Assembly: GCF_004522155.1 (NCBI RefSeq)
Contig: NZ_SDEA01000002.1
Span: 310,001-374,000 of the forward strand
Reading direction: 5' to 3'
Source of the DNA: Paracoccus luteus
GTDB lineage: Bacteria; Pseudomonadota; Alphaproteobacteria; Rhodobacterales; Rhodobacteraceae
DNA length: 64,000 nt
This document shows positions 1 to 11,606 of the stretch, piece by piece (within the stretch, counting starts at the first letter, position 1; each line of letters opens with the position of its first letter). The notes beneath the pieces are model-generated. The model made no database searches. It was not told the origin of the DNA and saw nothing but the letters and a program-made list of their open reading frames with translations. Made by a program: the position numbers and the translations under genes.

Positions 1-698
1 TTGCCCAGCGTGTGCAGCGTGATCACATTCTCACGGCCTTCCAGCGCGTGCGACAGACCGCGGCCCTGCGGCCCCCAGACGCCCGTGGCGTGGGCCTCGT
101 CCACGACCAGAAACCCCTCGCGGTCGGCCAGCGCCGCCAGATCGTCCAGCGGCGCGCGGTCGCCGTCCATGCTGTAGAGGCTTTCGACCGCGATCCAGAC
201 CGCGCCCGTCCCGCCATCCCGCCGCCAGCCCGTGATCACATCGGCGGCGTGGCCCGCGTCATTGTGCCGGAACCCGGCCACCGTGGCGCGGGTCAGCCGC
301 GCGCCCTCGTGGGTCGAGGCGTGGGAAAGCGCGTCCATCAGCAGCAGGTCGCCCCGCTGCGGCAGGGTCGAGATCAGCGCGACATTGGCCGGATAGCCGC
401 CGGTGAACCCCAGCGCCGATTCGGCGCCAAAGAACGCGGCGGCCTTGGCCTCGAACACCTCGTGCCAGCCGGTGTTGCCGCGCAGCAGGCGCGATCCGGC
501 CGCGCCCACCGGCACGCCCTCGTCCAGCGCCGCGCGCACGGCGTCGCGCAGGCGGGGCGAGGCGGCAAGCCCCAGATAGTCGTTCGACGCGAAATCGACG
601 CCCGCGCGCGGGATCAGCCGCCGCTGGCGCGAGGCCGCGGCCAGCCCGTCCAGATCGGCGCGAAACACCGCGAGGCGGTCGGGAACAGCCCCGCTCAC
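1..698 (-). CDS. bioF: 8-amino-7-oxononanoate synthase, 5' part (cut by window edge)
   Basis: PLP enzyme of the alpha-oxoamine synthase family; it condenses pimeloyl-ACP/CoA with L-alanine in biotin synthesis. The GTG start at 698 overlaps the bioB stop by four bases (GTGA), which shows translational coupling. About 232 codons are visible. Family motifs seen are the N-terminal [17 protein letters not shown], the [11 protein letters not shown] stretch, and [10 protein letters not shown], which carries the PLP-contacting Asp and His. The window ends inside the codon after TLG, where the family has its PLP-binding lysine, so the catalytic Lys and the C-terminal half lie outside. No frameshift is visible in the part present. 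Confidence 0.95.
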   Translation of the reverse strand, partial: MSGAVPDRLAVFRADLDGLAAASRQRRLIPRAGVDFASNDYLGLAASPRLRDAVRAALDEGVPVGAAGSRLLRGNTGWHEVFEAKAAAFFGAESALGFTGGYPANVALISTLPQRGDLLLMDALSHASTHEGARLTRATVAGFRHNDAGHAADVITGWRRDGGTGAVWIAVESLYSMDGDRAPLDDLAALADREGFLVVDEAHATGVWGPQGRGLSHALEGRENVITLHTLG

Positions 699-1744
699 CG
701 CAGGATCGGCACCGGCATGGCGGCGCGGTCCGGTGGCGGCGCGTCCTGCGGCGCGTGTTCATGCGCGACCATCGGCGACATGCCCAGGCGGGCCAGCAGG
801 CGCATGTCGCAGTCCTCGTCGGGATTGCCGGCGGTCAGCAGCGTGTCGCCGACAAAGATCGAGTTCGCGCCGGCAAAGAAACACAGCGCCTGCATCTCGT
901 CCGACATCTCGGTCCGGCCGGCGGACAGGCGGACGTGGCTTTGCGGCATCATGATCCGCGCCACCGCGATGGTGCGGACAAAGTCGATGGGATCGACCGG
1001 CGCGGCGTCCGCCAGCGGCGTGCCGGGGATGGCGATCAGCATGTTGATCGGCACGCTGTCGGGCGGCTCGGGCAGGTTGGCCAGCGTCACCAGCATGTCC
1101 ACGCGGTCCTGCTGCCCCTCGCCCAGCCCCAGGATGCCGCCGGAACAGACCTTGATGCCGCTGTCGCGGACCACCGCCAGCGTGTCCAGCCGGTCGGCAA
1201 AGCTGCGCGTCGTCACGACATTGGCGTAGTGCGATTCCGAGGTGTCGACGTTGTGGTTATAGTAATCCAGCCCCGCGTCCTTGAGCCTGCGCGCCTGGTC
1301 GCCGTTCAGCATCCCCAGCGTCATGCAGGTCTCCATCCCCAGCGCCTTGACGCCCTCGACCATCGCCACGACCTGATCCATGTCGCGGTCCTTGGGGCTG
1401 CGCCACGCCGCGCCCATGCAATAGCGGGTCGCCCCGGCGTCGCGGGCCTTCTTCGCCTCGGCGATGACGCGCTGCACCTCAAGCAGCTTGGAGGCCGACA
1501 GCCCCGACCCGTGGCGCGCCGACTGGCTGCAATAGCCGCAATCCTCGGGGCAGCCGCCGGTCTTGATCGACAGCAGCCGGCTCAGCTGGATGCGGTTGGG
1601 GTCGAAATGCTGGCGGTGGACGGTCTGGGCGCGGAACAGCAGCTCCATGAAGGGCAGGTCGTGCAGGGCGCGGGCCTCGGCCCCGGTCCAGTGCGTGCGA
1701 TCCGGTGCGGCGACGACGGCGGCGGCGGCGGCAGGGCGGGACAT
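695..1744 (-). CDS. bioB: biotin synthase
   Basis: Radical-SAM enzyme that inserts sulfur into dethiobiotin, the last step of biotin synthesis. It has 349 residues, the usual length. The radical-SAM cluster motif CxxxCxxC is at residues 65-72 (CPEDCGYC), followed by the conserved YCMGAAWR and YNHNVDTS segments; the C-terminus carries the family's SAGRTEM region. The ATG at 1744 was chosen because an AGAGAGG ribosome site lies just upstream and the longer reading frame has no family similarity. It is the first gene of the biotin cluster visible here and is coupled to bioF. I saw no BioR-type TTATxxATAA box in the 175-bp gap upstream. Confidence 0.97.
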   Translation of the reverse strand: MSRPAAAAAVVAAPDRTHWTGAEARALHDLPFMELLFRAQTVHRQHFDPNRIQLSRLLSIKTGGCPEDCGYCSQSARHGSGLSASKLLEVQRVIAEAKKARDAGATRYCMGAAWRSPKDRDMDQVVAMVEGVKALGMETCMTLGMLNGDQARRLKDAGLDYYNHNVDTSESHYANVVTTRSFADRLDTLAVVRDSGIKVCSGGILGLGEGQQDRVDMLVTLANLPEPPDSVPINMLIAIPGTPLADAAPVDPIDFVRTIAVARIMMPQSHVRLSAGRTEMSDEMQALCFFAGANSIFVGDTLLTAGNPDEDCDMRLLARLGMSPMVAHEHAPQDAPPPDRAAMPVPILR

Positions 1745-1773
1745 GGCACCTCTCTCGGCGGATTTGCAGGCTG

Positions 1774-1802
1774 CGGTTAGCAGCTTTGCGGGGGCCTGTC
1801 CA
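1774..1802 (-). promoter_or_regulatory. putative sigma-70 promoter of bioB
   Basis: On the minus strand TGGACA (1802-1797) is followed after 17 bp by TAACCG (1779-1774), about 30 bp before the bioB start. The -35 box matches TTGACA at five of six positions. The -10 is poor, so this is a position-based suggestion only. Confidence 0.35.
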
Positions 1803-1842
1803 ACGCGGGCGCATGCGGGCGCGGGGCCTGCGGCAAAGATCA

Positions 1843-1871
1843 TTGACGGGCGGCGGGGCAATACCTCTAAT
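1843..1871 (+). promoter_or_regulatory. sigma-70-type promoter of the nucleoside ABC operon
   Basis: TTGACG (1843-1848), a 17-bp spacer and TCTAAT (1866-1871) together match the housekeeping promoter at five of six positions in each box with ideal spacing. It sits 48 bp before the ATG of the binding-protein gene and reads away from bioB. Confidence 0.65.
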
Positions 1872-1882
1872 CGGGCGTGATC

Positions 1883-1900
1883 CGGGGGCCGTCGCCCCCG
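1883..1900 (+). other. hairpin in the 5' leader of the nucleoside ABC operon
   Basis: A perfect 7-bp stem (CGGGGGC / GCCCCCG) with a CGTC tetraloop lies between the predicted promoter and the start codon, starting about 12 bp after the -10 box. No T-tract follows, so it is not a classical terminator. It may stabilise the mRNA 5' end or mark a control site. I recognise no riboswitch core around it. Confidence 0.5.
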
Positions 1901-1919
1901 AGCAAGATAGGTGCGATCG

Positions 1920-2909
1920 ATGACCCTGATGACCCGTCTGGCCTGCGGCGCGGCGGCCCTGGCCCTGTCGGCCGTGGCGGCCGTGGCCGAACCGGCCCTG
2001 ATCTTCGACCTGGGCGGCAAGTTCGACAAATCCTTCAACGAGGCCGCCCACACCGGCGCGGAACGCTGGAAGGCCGAGACGGGCGGCACCTACAAGGAAC
2101 TTGAGATGCAGTCCGAGGCGCAGCGCGAACAGGCGCTGCGGCGGCTGGCGGAAACCGGCGCCGATCCGATCGTGATGACCGGATTCGCCTTTGGCGACGT
2201 GCTGAACAAGGTCGCGCCCGATTACCCCGACAACCGTTTTGTCATCATCGACATGGTCGTGGACCAGCCCAACGTGCAGTCCGTCGTCTTTACCGAGGAA
2301 CAGGGCAGCTATCTGGCCGGCATCGCCGCCGCCAAGGCGTCCAAGACCGGCACGGTCGGGTTCATCGGCGGCATGGACATTCCCCTGATCCGCAAGTTCC
2401 AGTGCGGGTTCGCGCAAGGGTTCAAGGCGGCGCGGCCGGACGGCACGGTGCTGGTCAACTATACCGGCACCACCCCCGCCGCCTGGAACGACCCGGTCAA
2501 GGGCGGCGAGCTGGCGCGCGCGCAGAAATCGCAGGGCGCGGACGTGATCTATGCCGCGGCGGGCGGGACCGGCATCGGCGTCCTGCAGGCGGCGGCAGAC
2601 GAGGGCATCCTGTCCATCGGCGTGGACAGCAACCAGAACCACCTGCATCCGGGTAAAGTGCTGACCTCGATGGTCAAGCGCGTCGACAATTCCGTGTTCG
2701 AGGCGTTCAGCAACCCCGACGCGATCACCCCCGGCGTCAAGGTCATGGACCTGAAATCCGAAGGCGTGACGCTGGCGATGGACGACAACAACAAGGCGCT
2801 GATGACCGACGACATGGTCAAGGCCATCGACGAGGCGCGCGCCGCCATCGTGGGCGGCACGCTGGCGGTCCACGACTATATGACCGACAACGCCTGCCCG
2901 GTGGAATGA
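1920..2909 (+). CDS. BMP family ABC transporter substrate-binding protein (nucleoside type)
   Basis: Periplasmic binding protein of the basic-membrane-protein (PnrA/Med) family, whose characterised members bind purine nucleosides. The ATG at 1920 gives 329 residues: an N-terminal signal peptide ending near AVA-EPALIF, then the family opening [25 protein letters not shown], the [10 protein letters not shown] segment and the [17 protein letters not shown] segment. Unlike the lipoprotein members there is no lipobox cysteine, so it should be soluble in the periplasm. In-frame alternatives are a GTG nine bases upstream and an ATG nine bases downstream. It heads a five-gene operon with ATPase, two permeases and a nucleoside phosphorylase, which supports purine nucleosides as substrate. 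Confidence 0.92.
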   Translation: MTLMTRLACGAAALALSAVAAVAEPALIFDLGGKFDKSFNEAAHTGAERWKAETGGTYKELEMQSEAQREQALRRLAETGADPIVMTGFAFGDVLNKVAPDYPDNRFVIIDMVVDQPNVQSVVFTEEQGSYLAGIAAAKASKTGTVGFIGGMDIPLIRKFQCGFAQGFKAARPDGTVLVNYTGTTPAAWNDPVKGGELARAQKSQGADVIYAAAGGTGIGVLQAAADEGILSIGVDSNQNHLHPGKVLTSMVKRVDNSVFEAFSNPDAITPGVKVMDLKSEGVTLAMDDNNKALMTDDMVKAIDEARAAIVGGTLAVHDYMTDNACPVE

Positions 2910-2928
2910 GCTTGGCCGGCAGGGGACC

Positions 2929-4497
2929 GTGGGCCTGACCGCAACGGCCGCCGCCGGGGCGCCAGCGGCCGCGCCGTTCGCCATCGAGCTGCGCGGCATC
3001 AGCAAGGCGTTCGGCCCGGTGCAGGCCAACCGCGACATCGCGCTGGCGGTGCCGCGCGGGACGATCCACGGCATCGTGGGCGAGAACGGCGCCGGGAAAT
3101 CGACGCTGATGTCGATCCTCTACGGCTTTTATCGCCCCGACGCCGGGACCATCCTGATCGACGGGCGCGCGGTGGCGATCCGCGACAGCCAGGCCGCGAT
3201 CCGCGCCGGCATCGGCATGGTGTTCCAGCATTTCAAGCTGGTGCCGAACTTCACCGTATTGGAAAACGTCATCCTGGGGGCCGAGGACGGAGCGCTGCTG
3301 GCGCCGTCGCTGTCGCGCGCACGCAGCGAGCTGCGCCGGCTGGCGGCGGAATACCGGCTGGACGTCGATCCCGACGCCGTGGTGGGCGATCTGTCGGTCG
3401 GCCACCAGCAGCGGGTCGAGATCCTCAAGGCGCTGCATCGCCACGCCCGCGTTCTGATCCTGGACGAGCCGACGGGCGTCCTGACCCCCGCCGAGGCCGA
3501 CCACCTGTTCCGCATCCTGCGGGGCCTGCGCGAGCAGGGCACCACCGTCGTCCTGATCACCCACAAGCTGCGCGAGATCATGGAGATCACCGACAACGTC
3601 AGCGTCATGCGCCGCGGCGAGATGGTGGCGACCCGGCCCACCGCCGCCACCACCCCCGAGTCGCTGGCCGAGCTGATGGTCGGGCGCAAGGTGCTGCTGC
3701 GGGTGGACAAGGCGCCCGCGCGGCCGGGGCCGCCGGTGCTGGAACTGTCCGGCCTGCGGATGGTGGACGCGGACGGGGTCGAACGGCTGCGCGGCATCGA
3801 CCTGACCGTGCGCGCGGGCGAGATCCTGGGCGTCGCGGGCGTCAGCGGCAACGGCCAGACGCAACTGATGGAGATCCTTGGCGGCTATGCCGAGCCGGGC
3901 GCGACCGTGACCGGCCGTGCGGCGCTGAAGGGCGCGGCCCTGCCGCTGGCGGGCGCCGACGCCGCGCAGCGCCGCCGCGCCGGCATCGGCAACATCCCCG
4001 AGGACCGGCAGGCCGAGGGGTTGGTCATGGATTTCGCCGCGTGGGAGAACATGGTCTTCGGCCACCACCGCGATCCCGAATACCAGTCCGGCCCGGTCAT
4101 GGACCATGCCGCGATCCGCGCACGCACCGCACGGCTGATGGCGCAGTTCGACGTGCGCCCGCCGCTGGGCGACCTTGCGGCGCGCAACTTTTCCGGCGGC
4201 AACCAGCAAAAGATCGTCGTCGCCCGCGAGATCGAGGAAAACCCCGCCCTGCTGCTGGTCGGCCAGCCGACGCGCGGCGTGGACATCGGCGCGATCGAGT
4301 TCATCCACCGCCGCCTGATCGAACTGCGCGACGCGGGCTGCGCGATCCTGCTGGTGTCGGTCGAACTGGACGAGATCATGGCGCTGTCGGACCGCATCGC
4401 GGTGATGTTTGACGGGCGGATCATGGGGGAACGCATGCCCGACGCGGCCACGGCCGGCGAGCTGGGGCTGATGATGGCGGGGGCGGCCGCCTCATGA
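2929..4497 (+). CDS. ABC transporter ATP-binding protein, two fused nucleotide-binding domains (nucleoside importer)
   Basis: Cytoplasmic ATPase of the sugar/nucleoside importer type with two tandem ABC domains in 522 residues. Domain 1 has Walker A GENGAGKST (about residues 51-59), a variant signature LSVGHQQRVE and Walker B VLILDEPTG. Domain 2 has a degenerate P-loop (GVSGNGQTQ, lacking the GKS/T lysine) but a good signature NFSGGNQQKIV. One degenerate site is normal in this family. The start is GTG at 2929, preceded closely by AGGGGA. The gene follows the binding protein by 19 bp and overlaps the first permease by four bases (ATGA). It energises uptake through the two permeases. Confidence 0.94.
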   Translation: MGLTATAAAGAPAAAPFAIELRGISKAFGPVQANRDIALAVPRGTIHGIVGENGAGKSTLMSILYGFYRPDAGTILIDGRAVAIRDSQAAIRAGIGMVFQHFKLVPNFTVLENVILGAEDGALLAPSLSRARSELRRLAAEYRLDVDPDAVVGDLSVGHQQRVEILKALHRHARVLILDEPTGVLTPAEADHLFRILRGLREQGTTVVLITHKLREIMEITDNVSVMRRGEMVATRPTAATTPESLAELMVGRKVLLRVDKAPARPGPPVLELSGLRMVDADGVERLRGIDLTVRAGEILGVAGVSGNGQTQLMEILGGYAEPGATVTGRAALKGAALPLAGADAAQRRRAGIGNIPEDRQAEGLVMDFAAWENMVFGHHRDPEYQSGPVMDHAAIRARTARLMAQFDVRPPLGDLAARNFSGGNQQKIVVAREIEENPALLLVGQPTRGVDIGAIEFIHRRLIELRDAGCAILLVSVELDEIMALSDRIAVMFDGRIMGERMPDAATAGELGLMMAGAAAS

Positions 4498-5582
4498 CCC
4501 GCCTGCCGCGCTGGGCCGATCTGGTCCTGACCCCGCTGATCTCGCTGGCTCTCGCCTTCGCCATCTCGGCGCTGGTGATCCTGGCCATCGGGCAGTCGCC
4601 GTGGATGGCGCTGAAGACGATGGTCACAGGGGCGCTGGGGTCGTCCTATGGCTGGGGCTATACGCTGTATTACGCGACGAACTTTGTCTTCACCGGGCTG
4701 GCGGTCGCGGTCGCCTATCACGCCGGGCTGTTCAACATCGGGGGCGAGGGGCAGGCGGCGCTGGGCGGCCTGGGCGTCGCGCTGGTGTGCCTGGCGCTGC
4801 CCTGGCCGCACTGGGCGCTGGCGCTGCCCGCGGCGATGATCGGCGGCGCGGCGTTCGGCGCGCTGTGGGCGCTGATCCCGGCGTGGTTGCAGGCGAAACG
4901 CGGCAGCCACATCGTCATCACGACGATCATGTTCAACTTCATCGCCGCCGCCACGCTGAACTATGTGCTGGTGAACCTGATGCGCCCAGTGGGCAGCATG
5001 GACCCGGCGACGGCGCGGTTCCCGGCCGGGACCGTGCTGCCGCGGCTGACCGACATGGCGGCGGCGGTCGGCATCGAATGGGGCAAGGCCACGCCCGCGA
5101 ACGTGTCGTTCCTTGTGGCGCTGGCGGCCTGCGGGCTGGTCTGGGCGCTGATCTGGCGCTCACGCCTCGGCTATGAAATCCGCGCCTTCGGCAAGTCGGA
5201 ACGCGCCGCCCGCTATGCCGGCATCCCGCCCGCGCGCATCACCATCGTGGCGATGCTGATTTCCGGCGGGCTGGCGGGGCTGATGGCGATCAACAACGTC
5301 ATGGGCGAATCCGGGCGGCTGGTCCTGAACAGCGTCGAGGGCGCGGGCTTTATCGGCATCGCCGTCGCGCTGATGGGGCGCAACCACCCCTTGGGCATCC
5401 TGCTGGCGGCGCTGCTCTTCGGGTTCCTGTATCAGGGCGGGGGGGAACTGGCGCTGTTCACCGCGATCCCGCGCGAGCTGATCGTGGTCATCCAGGCGCT
5501 GGTGATCCTGTTCACGGGGGCGCTGGACAACATGGTGCGGATGCTGATCGCGCCGCTGTTCGCCCGGCGGGGGACGCCGTGA
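4494..5582 (+). CDS. ABC transporter permease, BMP/nucleoside family (subunit 1)
   Basis: Inner-membrane subunit of the nucleoside importer, 362 residues with about eight or more hydrophobic segments. The motif YHAGLFNIGGEGQA is typical of this permease family (YufP/NupP-like), as is the GFIGIAVALMGRNHP region near the C-terminus that docks with the ATPase. The ATG overlaps the ATPase stop (ATGA), and the stop overlaps the next permease start, so the three membrane-complex genes are translationally coupled. A signal-anchor-like hydrophobic stretch lies at residues 12-32. Confidence 0.93.
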   Translation: MTRLPRWADLVLTPLISLALAFAISALVILAIGQSPWMALKTMVTGALGSSYGWGYTLYYATNFVFTGLAVAVAYHAGLFNIGGEGQAALGGLGVALVCLALPWPHWALALPAAMIGGAAFGALWALIPAWLQAKRGSHIVITTIMFNFIAAATLNYVLVNLMRPVGSMDPATARFPAGTVLPRLTDMAAAVGIEWGKATPANVSFLVALAACGLVWALIWRSRLGYEIRAFGKSERAARYAGIPPARITIVAMLISGGLAGLMAINNVMGESGRLVLNSVEGAGFIGIAVALMGRNHPLGILLAALLFGFLYQGGGELALFTAIPRELIVVIQALVILFTGALDNMVRMLIAPLFARRGTP

Positions 5583-6547
5583 TGGATTACGCCACCGTCC
5601 TGCAGATCCTCGACAGCGCGATGCGGCTGACGGCGCCGTTGCTGCTGGCGTGCCTGGCGGGGCTGTGGTCGGAACGCGCGGGCGTGTTCGACATCGGGCT
5701 GGAGGGCAAGATGCTGATCGCGGCCTTTGCCGCCGCCGCCGTGGCGGCGGTCACGGGCAGCGTCTGGGTCGGGTTGGCCGCGGGCATCGGCGCGTCGCTG
5801 GCGCTGGCGGCGGTGCACGCGCTCGCCTCGATCACCTTTCGCGGCAACCAGCTGATTTCGGGCGTGGCGATCAACTTTCTTGCGTCCGGGCTGACGGTGC
5901 TGCTGGGGCAAAGCTGGTTCGGGCTGGGCGGCCGCACGCCGTCGCTGGAGGGGGCGGCGCGGGCCGCGCCGATCACCCTGCCGGGGGCCGAGGGGGTCCG
6001 CGGCGTCCCCGTCATCGGGCCGCTTTATGCCGACGTGCTGTCGGGGCACACGCCGCTGGTCTATCTGGCGCTGGCGCTGGTGCCCGCGACATGGTGGGTG
6101 CTGTTTCGCACCCGCTTTGGCCTGCGGCTGCGGGCGGTGGGGGAAAACCCCGCCTCGGTCGACACGGCGGGCGTGTCGGTGGTGCGGCTGCGCTGGGCCG
6201 CCGTGCTGATCGCGGGGGTGCTGTGCGGGCTGGCCGGGGCGTATCTGGCGACCGGGCTGTCGGCGGGGTTTGTCAAGGAAATGACCGCCGGGCGCGGCTA
6301 TATCGCGCTGGCGGCGCTGATCTTTGCCAACTGGCGGCCGTGGCGGGCGCTGGGCGCGACGTTCCTCTTCGGGCTGATGGAGGCGGTCGCCAACCGCTTT
6401 CCCAGCCTTGACCTTGGGCCGGTCACGGTGCCGTCGATGTTCATGACGGCGCTGCCCTATATCCTGACGGTCATCATCCTCGCGGGCTTTATCGGCCGCG
6501 CCACACCCCCCCGCGCCGGAGGCGAACCCTATGTCAAGGAGCGCTGA
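5582..6547 (+). CDS. ABC transporter permease, BMP/nucleoside family (subunit 2)
   Basis: Second inner-membrane subunit, 321 residues, with multiple hydrophobic helices and the paralogous motif SERAGVFDIGLEGKML. It shares the YIALAALIFANWRP docking segment of YufQ/NupQ-like permeases. The ATG at 5582 overlaps the previous stop (TGATG); a GTG three bases earlier is also possible. The 3' end overlaps the phosphorylase gene by 17 bases. Together with subunit 1 it forms the heterodimeric channel. Confidence 0.93.
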   Translation: MDYATVLQILDSAMRLTAPLLLACLAGLWSERAGVFDIGLEGKMLIAAFAAAAVAAVTGSVWVGLAAGIGASLALAAVHALASITFRGNQLISGVAINFLASGLTVLLGQSWFGLGGRTPSLEGAARAAPITLPGAEGVRGVPVIGPLYADVLSGHTPLVYLALALVPATWWVLFRTRFGLRLRAVGENPASVDTAGVSVVRLRWAAVLIAGVLCGLAGAYLATGLSAGFVKEMTAGRGYIALAALIFANWRPWRALGATFLFGLMEAVANRFPSLDLGPVTVPSMFMTALPYILTVIILAGFIGRATPPRAGGEPYVKER

Positions 6548-7328
6548 GCTTGCCCGACTGATCCGCGACCGCGCGGGGTCGGCGCCGCCCGATTACGGGC
6601 TGGTGCTGGGGTCGGGGCTGGGGCATCTGGGCGGCATGGTGCAGGGCGTGGGGATCCCCTATGCCGACCTTGACGGCTTTCTCCACGCGGGCGTGTCGGG
6701 CCACGTGCCGCAGCTTTACGTCGGCGCGCTGGAAGGGCGGCGCGTCGCCGTCTTTGGCGGGCGGGCGCATTATTACGAAAGCGGCCGCGCCGACGCGATG
6801 CGCCTGCCGCTTGAGGTGCTGGCCGAACTGGGCTGCGACCGGCTGATCCTGACCAACGCCGCCGGTTCCCTGCGCGACGACATGCCGCCCGGATCGTTGA
6901 TGCTGCTGTCGGACCACATCGCCTTCGCCGGGACGAACCCCCTGATCGGCGAGGCGACGGAGGCCCGCTTCGTCCCCATGACCGACGCCCACGACCCCGG
7001 CATCCGCGCCGACCTGCGCGACGCGGCGGCGGCCGAGGGGGTGGCGCTGCCCGAGGGGGTCTATTGCTGGTTTTCCGGCCCGTCGTTCGAGACGCCTGCG
7101 GAAATCCGCGCCGCCCGCGTTCTGGGCGCGGATGCGGTCGGCATGTCCACCGTGCCGGAAATCATCCTGGGCCGGTTCCTGGGCCTGCGCTGCGCGGCGG
7201 TGTCGGTGATCACCAACATGGGCGCGGGGCTGTCGGCGGAACGCATCAGCCACGACCACACCAAGGCGATGGCCCCGCTGGGCGCGGAAAAGCTGGAACG
7301 GGTGCTGCGCCGGTTCCTGCGCGACTGA
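6531..7328 (+). CDS. purine-nucleoside phosphorylase (trimeric PNP family)
   Basis: Cytosolic enzyme that cleaves purine nucleosides with phosphate to base and ribose-1-phosphate. It has 265 residues, typical for the trimeric family. Motifs seen are the phosphate-binding LVLGSGLGHL near residue 25, GRAHYYE with the conserved His, ILTNAAGSL, FSGPSFETPAEIR, and GADAVGMSTVPEI. The AGGxxC-type second phosphate motif is represented by ITNMGAGLS. The gene overlaps the permease gene by 17 bases. Imported nucleosides would therefore be phosphorolysed at once, which is strong context for the transporter substrate. Confidence 0.94.
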   Translation: MSRSAELARLIRDRAGSAPPDYGLVLGSGLGHLGGMVQGVGIPYADLDGFLHAGVSGHVPQLYVGALEGRRVAVFGGRAHYYESGRADAMRLPLEVLAELGCDRLILTNAAGSLRDDMPPGSLMLLSDHIAFAGTNPLIGEATEARFVPMTDAHDPGIRADLRDAAAAEGVALPEGVYCWFSGPSFETPAEIRAARVLGADAVGMSTVPEIILGRFLGLRCAAVSVITNMGAGLSAERISHDHTKAMAPLGAEKLERVLRRFLRD

Positions 7329-7339
7329 GCGACGCGCCA

Positions 7340-7359
7340 GCCGCGCCCCGCGGCGCGGC
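7340..7359 (+). terminator. possible terminator of the nucleoside operon
   Basis: A perfect 8-bp GC stem (GCCGCGCC / GGCGCGGC) with a CCGC loop begins 12 bp after the phosphorylase stop. Only GTT follows, with no U-tract, so termination efficiency is uncertain. Confidence 0.4.
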
Positions 7360-7428
7360 GTTGCGGGCAGGAAAGCGCCCGATGGCCGCCACCGGCGAAA
7401 GCGGCGGGCAAGTTTCCGTGTCTTTGCC

Positions 7429-9925
<2,497 letters not shown>

Positions 9926-10006
9926 GGCCGCCGCGCTGTGGCAAAATGGCCACCATCGGCCGCAGCTGCCGCGCGCGCGGCCCAGTGAAGGGGCTGCGGG
10001 CGTTGC

Positions 10007-10026
10007 AGGGGGGAAACCGCCCCCTT
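10007..10026 (+). terminator. weak hairpin downstream of gyrB
   Basis: AGGGGG and CCCCCT pair around a 7-base loop (GAAACCG), followed by TTATGT. The U-tract is poor; it is a plausible but unproven gyrB terminator. Confidence 0.3.
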
Positions 10027-10090
10027 ATGTAGACGTTGACGAGGCGAGGGCAGGTTCTGCCTGCACATGCCCCATGAACAGGAGCCTGCC

Positions 10091-10786
10091 ATGACCATCA
10101 GATTCGCATCCGCCGTCGCCGCCGCGATCATTGCAGCCGGCGCGGCCCATGCGGGCGGCTTCACCGCGCCCACCGTCGACGTGGCGCCGGTCGAGCCTGT
10201 GGTCATCGCGGCCGAACCGGGTGACTGGGCCGGCGGCTATGCCGGGGTGACGCTGGGCTATGCCTTCGGCGGCGACGACGTGGTCGGCGCGTTCGCGGGC
10301 GACACCTTCCTGGGCGACCTGGGCACCGAGGAGCTGTCGGGCGCCAACGCCGGCATCCGCGCCGGTTACCGCTGGCAGCGCAACCGCTGGGTCGTCGGGC
10401 CGGAAATCTCGTATCAGGCGGGCGACATCAGCGACGAGTTCGACCTGGCGGCGGGCGGCACCTTCGAATCGCAGGTCGACAGCCTGCTGGCCGTCAAGCT
10501 GAAGACCGGCTATGCGGTGCGCCCGGACACGCTGGTCTATGGCATCGCGGGCTGGCAGCGCGGCGATTTCACCTATGACGTCGCGGGCGTCGAAAGCGAA
10601 TACGACGCCGACGGCTATGTCGTGGGCCTGGGCGCGGAACGCAAGCTGACCGACCGCATGTCGGTGACGGGCGAATGGGAATATTCCGACTTCGGCAACA
10701 CCGATGTCGAGATCGCGCCCGGCGTCACCACCACCGCGACCCCCAAGTTCAGCAACGTCAAGCTGGGCCTGAACTTCAAGTTCTGA
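10091..10786 (+). CDS. outer-membrane beta-barrel protein (porin/opacity family)
   Basis: 231-residue protein starting at the ATG at 10091, with AGGAG eight bases upstream. A signal peptide ends at AHA-GG (about residue 22). The mature part opens with GDWAGGYAGVTLGYAFGG and alternates hydrophobic and polar residues in strand-like stretches (GANAGIRAGYRWQRN, LLAVKLKTGYAVRP, YVVGLGAERKL, MSVTGEWEYS). It ends in the aromatic LNFKF typical of the BAM C-terminal signature. It resembles small 8-stranded barrels of the OmpA-transmembrane/Omp25 type. No peptidoglycan-binding domain is present. Monocistronic, with a good terminator downstream. The transported ligand, if any, is unknown. Confidence 0.85.
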   Translation: MTIRFASAVAAAIIAAGAAHAGGFTAPTVDVAPVEPVVIAAEPGDWAGGYAGVTLGYAFGGDDVVGAFAGDTFLGDLGTEELSGANAGIRAGYRWQRNRWVVGPEISYQAGDISDEFDLAAGGTFESQVDSLLAVKLKTGYAVRPDTLVYGIAGWQRGDFTYDVAGVESEYDADGYVVGLGAERKLTDRMSVTGEWEYSDFGNTDVEIAPGVTTTATPKFSNVKLGLNFKF

Positions 10787-10823
10787 TCCTCGCGCGGCTC
10801 GCCGCGTCTGCCCCAAGGCATCA

Positions 10824-10848
10824 GGCCGCCCCGATCGGGCGGCCTTTT
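10824..10848 (+). terminator. rho-independent terminator after the outer-membrane protein gene
   Basis: GGCCGCCC and GGGCGGCC form an 8-bp perfect stem with loop CGATC, followed directly by TTTT, 37 bp after the stop codon. Confidence 0.85.
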
Positions 10849-10919
10849 CCATGCGCGCTGGCCCGATACGCGCCTGATCCGGTGGGTGCGTGCCCTCTGC
10901 ACGCTTCCCCGCTGCGCGC

Positions 10920-11606
10920 CTATCCGGCGTGCGCCTGCCCGGCGTGGTGCTGGCCCGCGGCCGGGGGCAGCGGCACCGGCAGGGCGCGGTGCATGCAGAC
11001 GACGGCGAAACCGCCCGCGACCCAGCGCGCCAGCGCCGGGTCGGCTGCGTCCAGCCCGCCGGTATAGCTGCCGAAGGCGGGCAGGATCAGGTGGCGCGGC
11101 CCGACCAGCGCCGCGCGGCGGCGCGCGCCCGCCAGCCGGACGACCGGGTGATAATGCCCGCTGATGTCCGGCCCGTCGCCCTGCGCGTCGTGGCGCAGCG
11201 TGACATCGCTCAGCCGCATCGCGGGCAGCATCCGCCCCGGCAGCAGGGCGGCAGGGGCGGGGTCGTGGTTGCCCGCGACCCAGATCCAGTCGCGCCCCGC
11301 CGCCATCGATCCCAGCGCGCCCAGCGCCTCGGCCTCCAGCGCCCCGGCGGCCGCATCGTCGTCGAAGCCGTCGCCAAGGCTGACGACCACGGCCGGGTCC
11401 AGCGCCGCCATCTCGTCGGAAAGCCGGCGCAGCGTCTCGGCGGTCTCATAGGGCGGCAGCAAGGGGCCGCCGCGCCGGGCCATGCGCTCCGACTTGCCTA
11501 GATGCAGGTCGGCCACGACCAGCGCGCGCCCGCCCGGCCACCACAACGCCCCCGAACAGCGCAGTTCCAGCCGCAGCCCGTGCCAGGAAAAGCCAAAGCC
11601 GGTCAT
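10920..11606 (-). CDS. pdeM: ligase-associated DNA damage response endonuclease PdeM
   Basis: Calcineurin-like metallophosphoesterase, 228 residues. Metal-binding motifs appear in order: ADLHLGK near residue 33, GDGFDD near 96, GNHD near 117 and GHYHP near 151. It is the last gene of a four-gene minus-strand cluster with an exonuclease, an ATP-dependent ligase and an Lhr-type helicase. That set defines the TIGRFAM 'ligase-associated DNA damage response' group. Its start overlaps the helicase stop by four bases. The C-terminus past residue 205 is rich in Pro, Ala, Gly and His. Confidence 0.92.
   Translation of the reverse strand: MTGFGFSWHGLRLELRCSGALWWPGGRALVVADLHLGKSERMARRGGPLLPPYETAETLRRLSDEMAALDPAVVVSLGDGFDDDAAAGALEAEALGALGSMAAGRDWIWVAGNHDPAPAALLPGRMLPAMRLSDVTLRHDAQGDGPDISGHYHPVVRLAGARRRAALVGPRHLILPAFGSYTGGLDAADPALARWVAGGFAVVCMHRALPVPLPPAAGQHHAGQAHAG

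Noticed and set aside
12..1229. 405-residue plus-strand reading frame opposite bioF/bioB
   Set aside because: It is the antisense shadow of two well-supported genes, with an Arg/Gly/His-rich translation and no family motif. The GC-rich third positions create many such frames in this window.
1745..1919. BioR operator or purine riboswitch in the bioB / BMP intergenic region
   Set aside because: No TTATxxATAA-type box and no three-way-junction purine aptamer core could be recognised; only the simple hairpin is supported.
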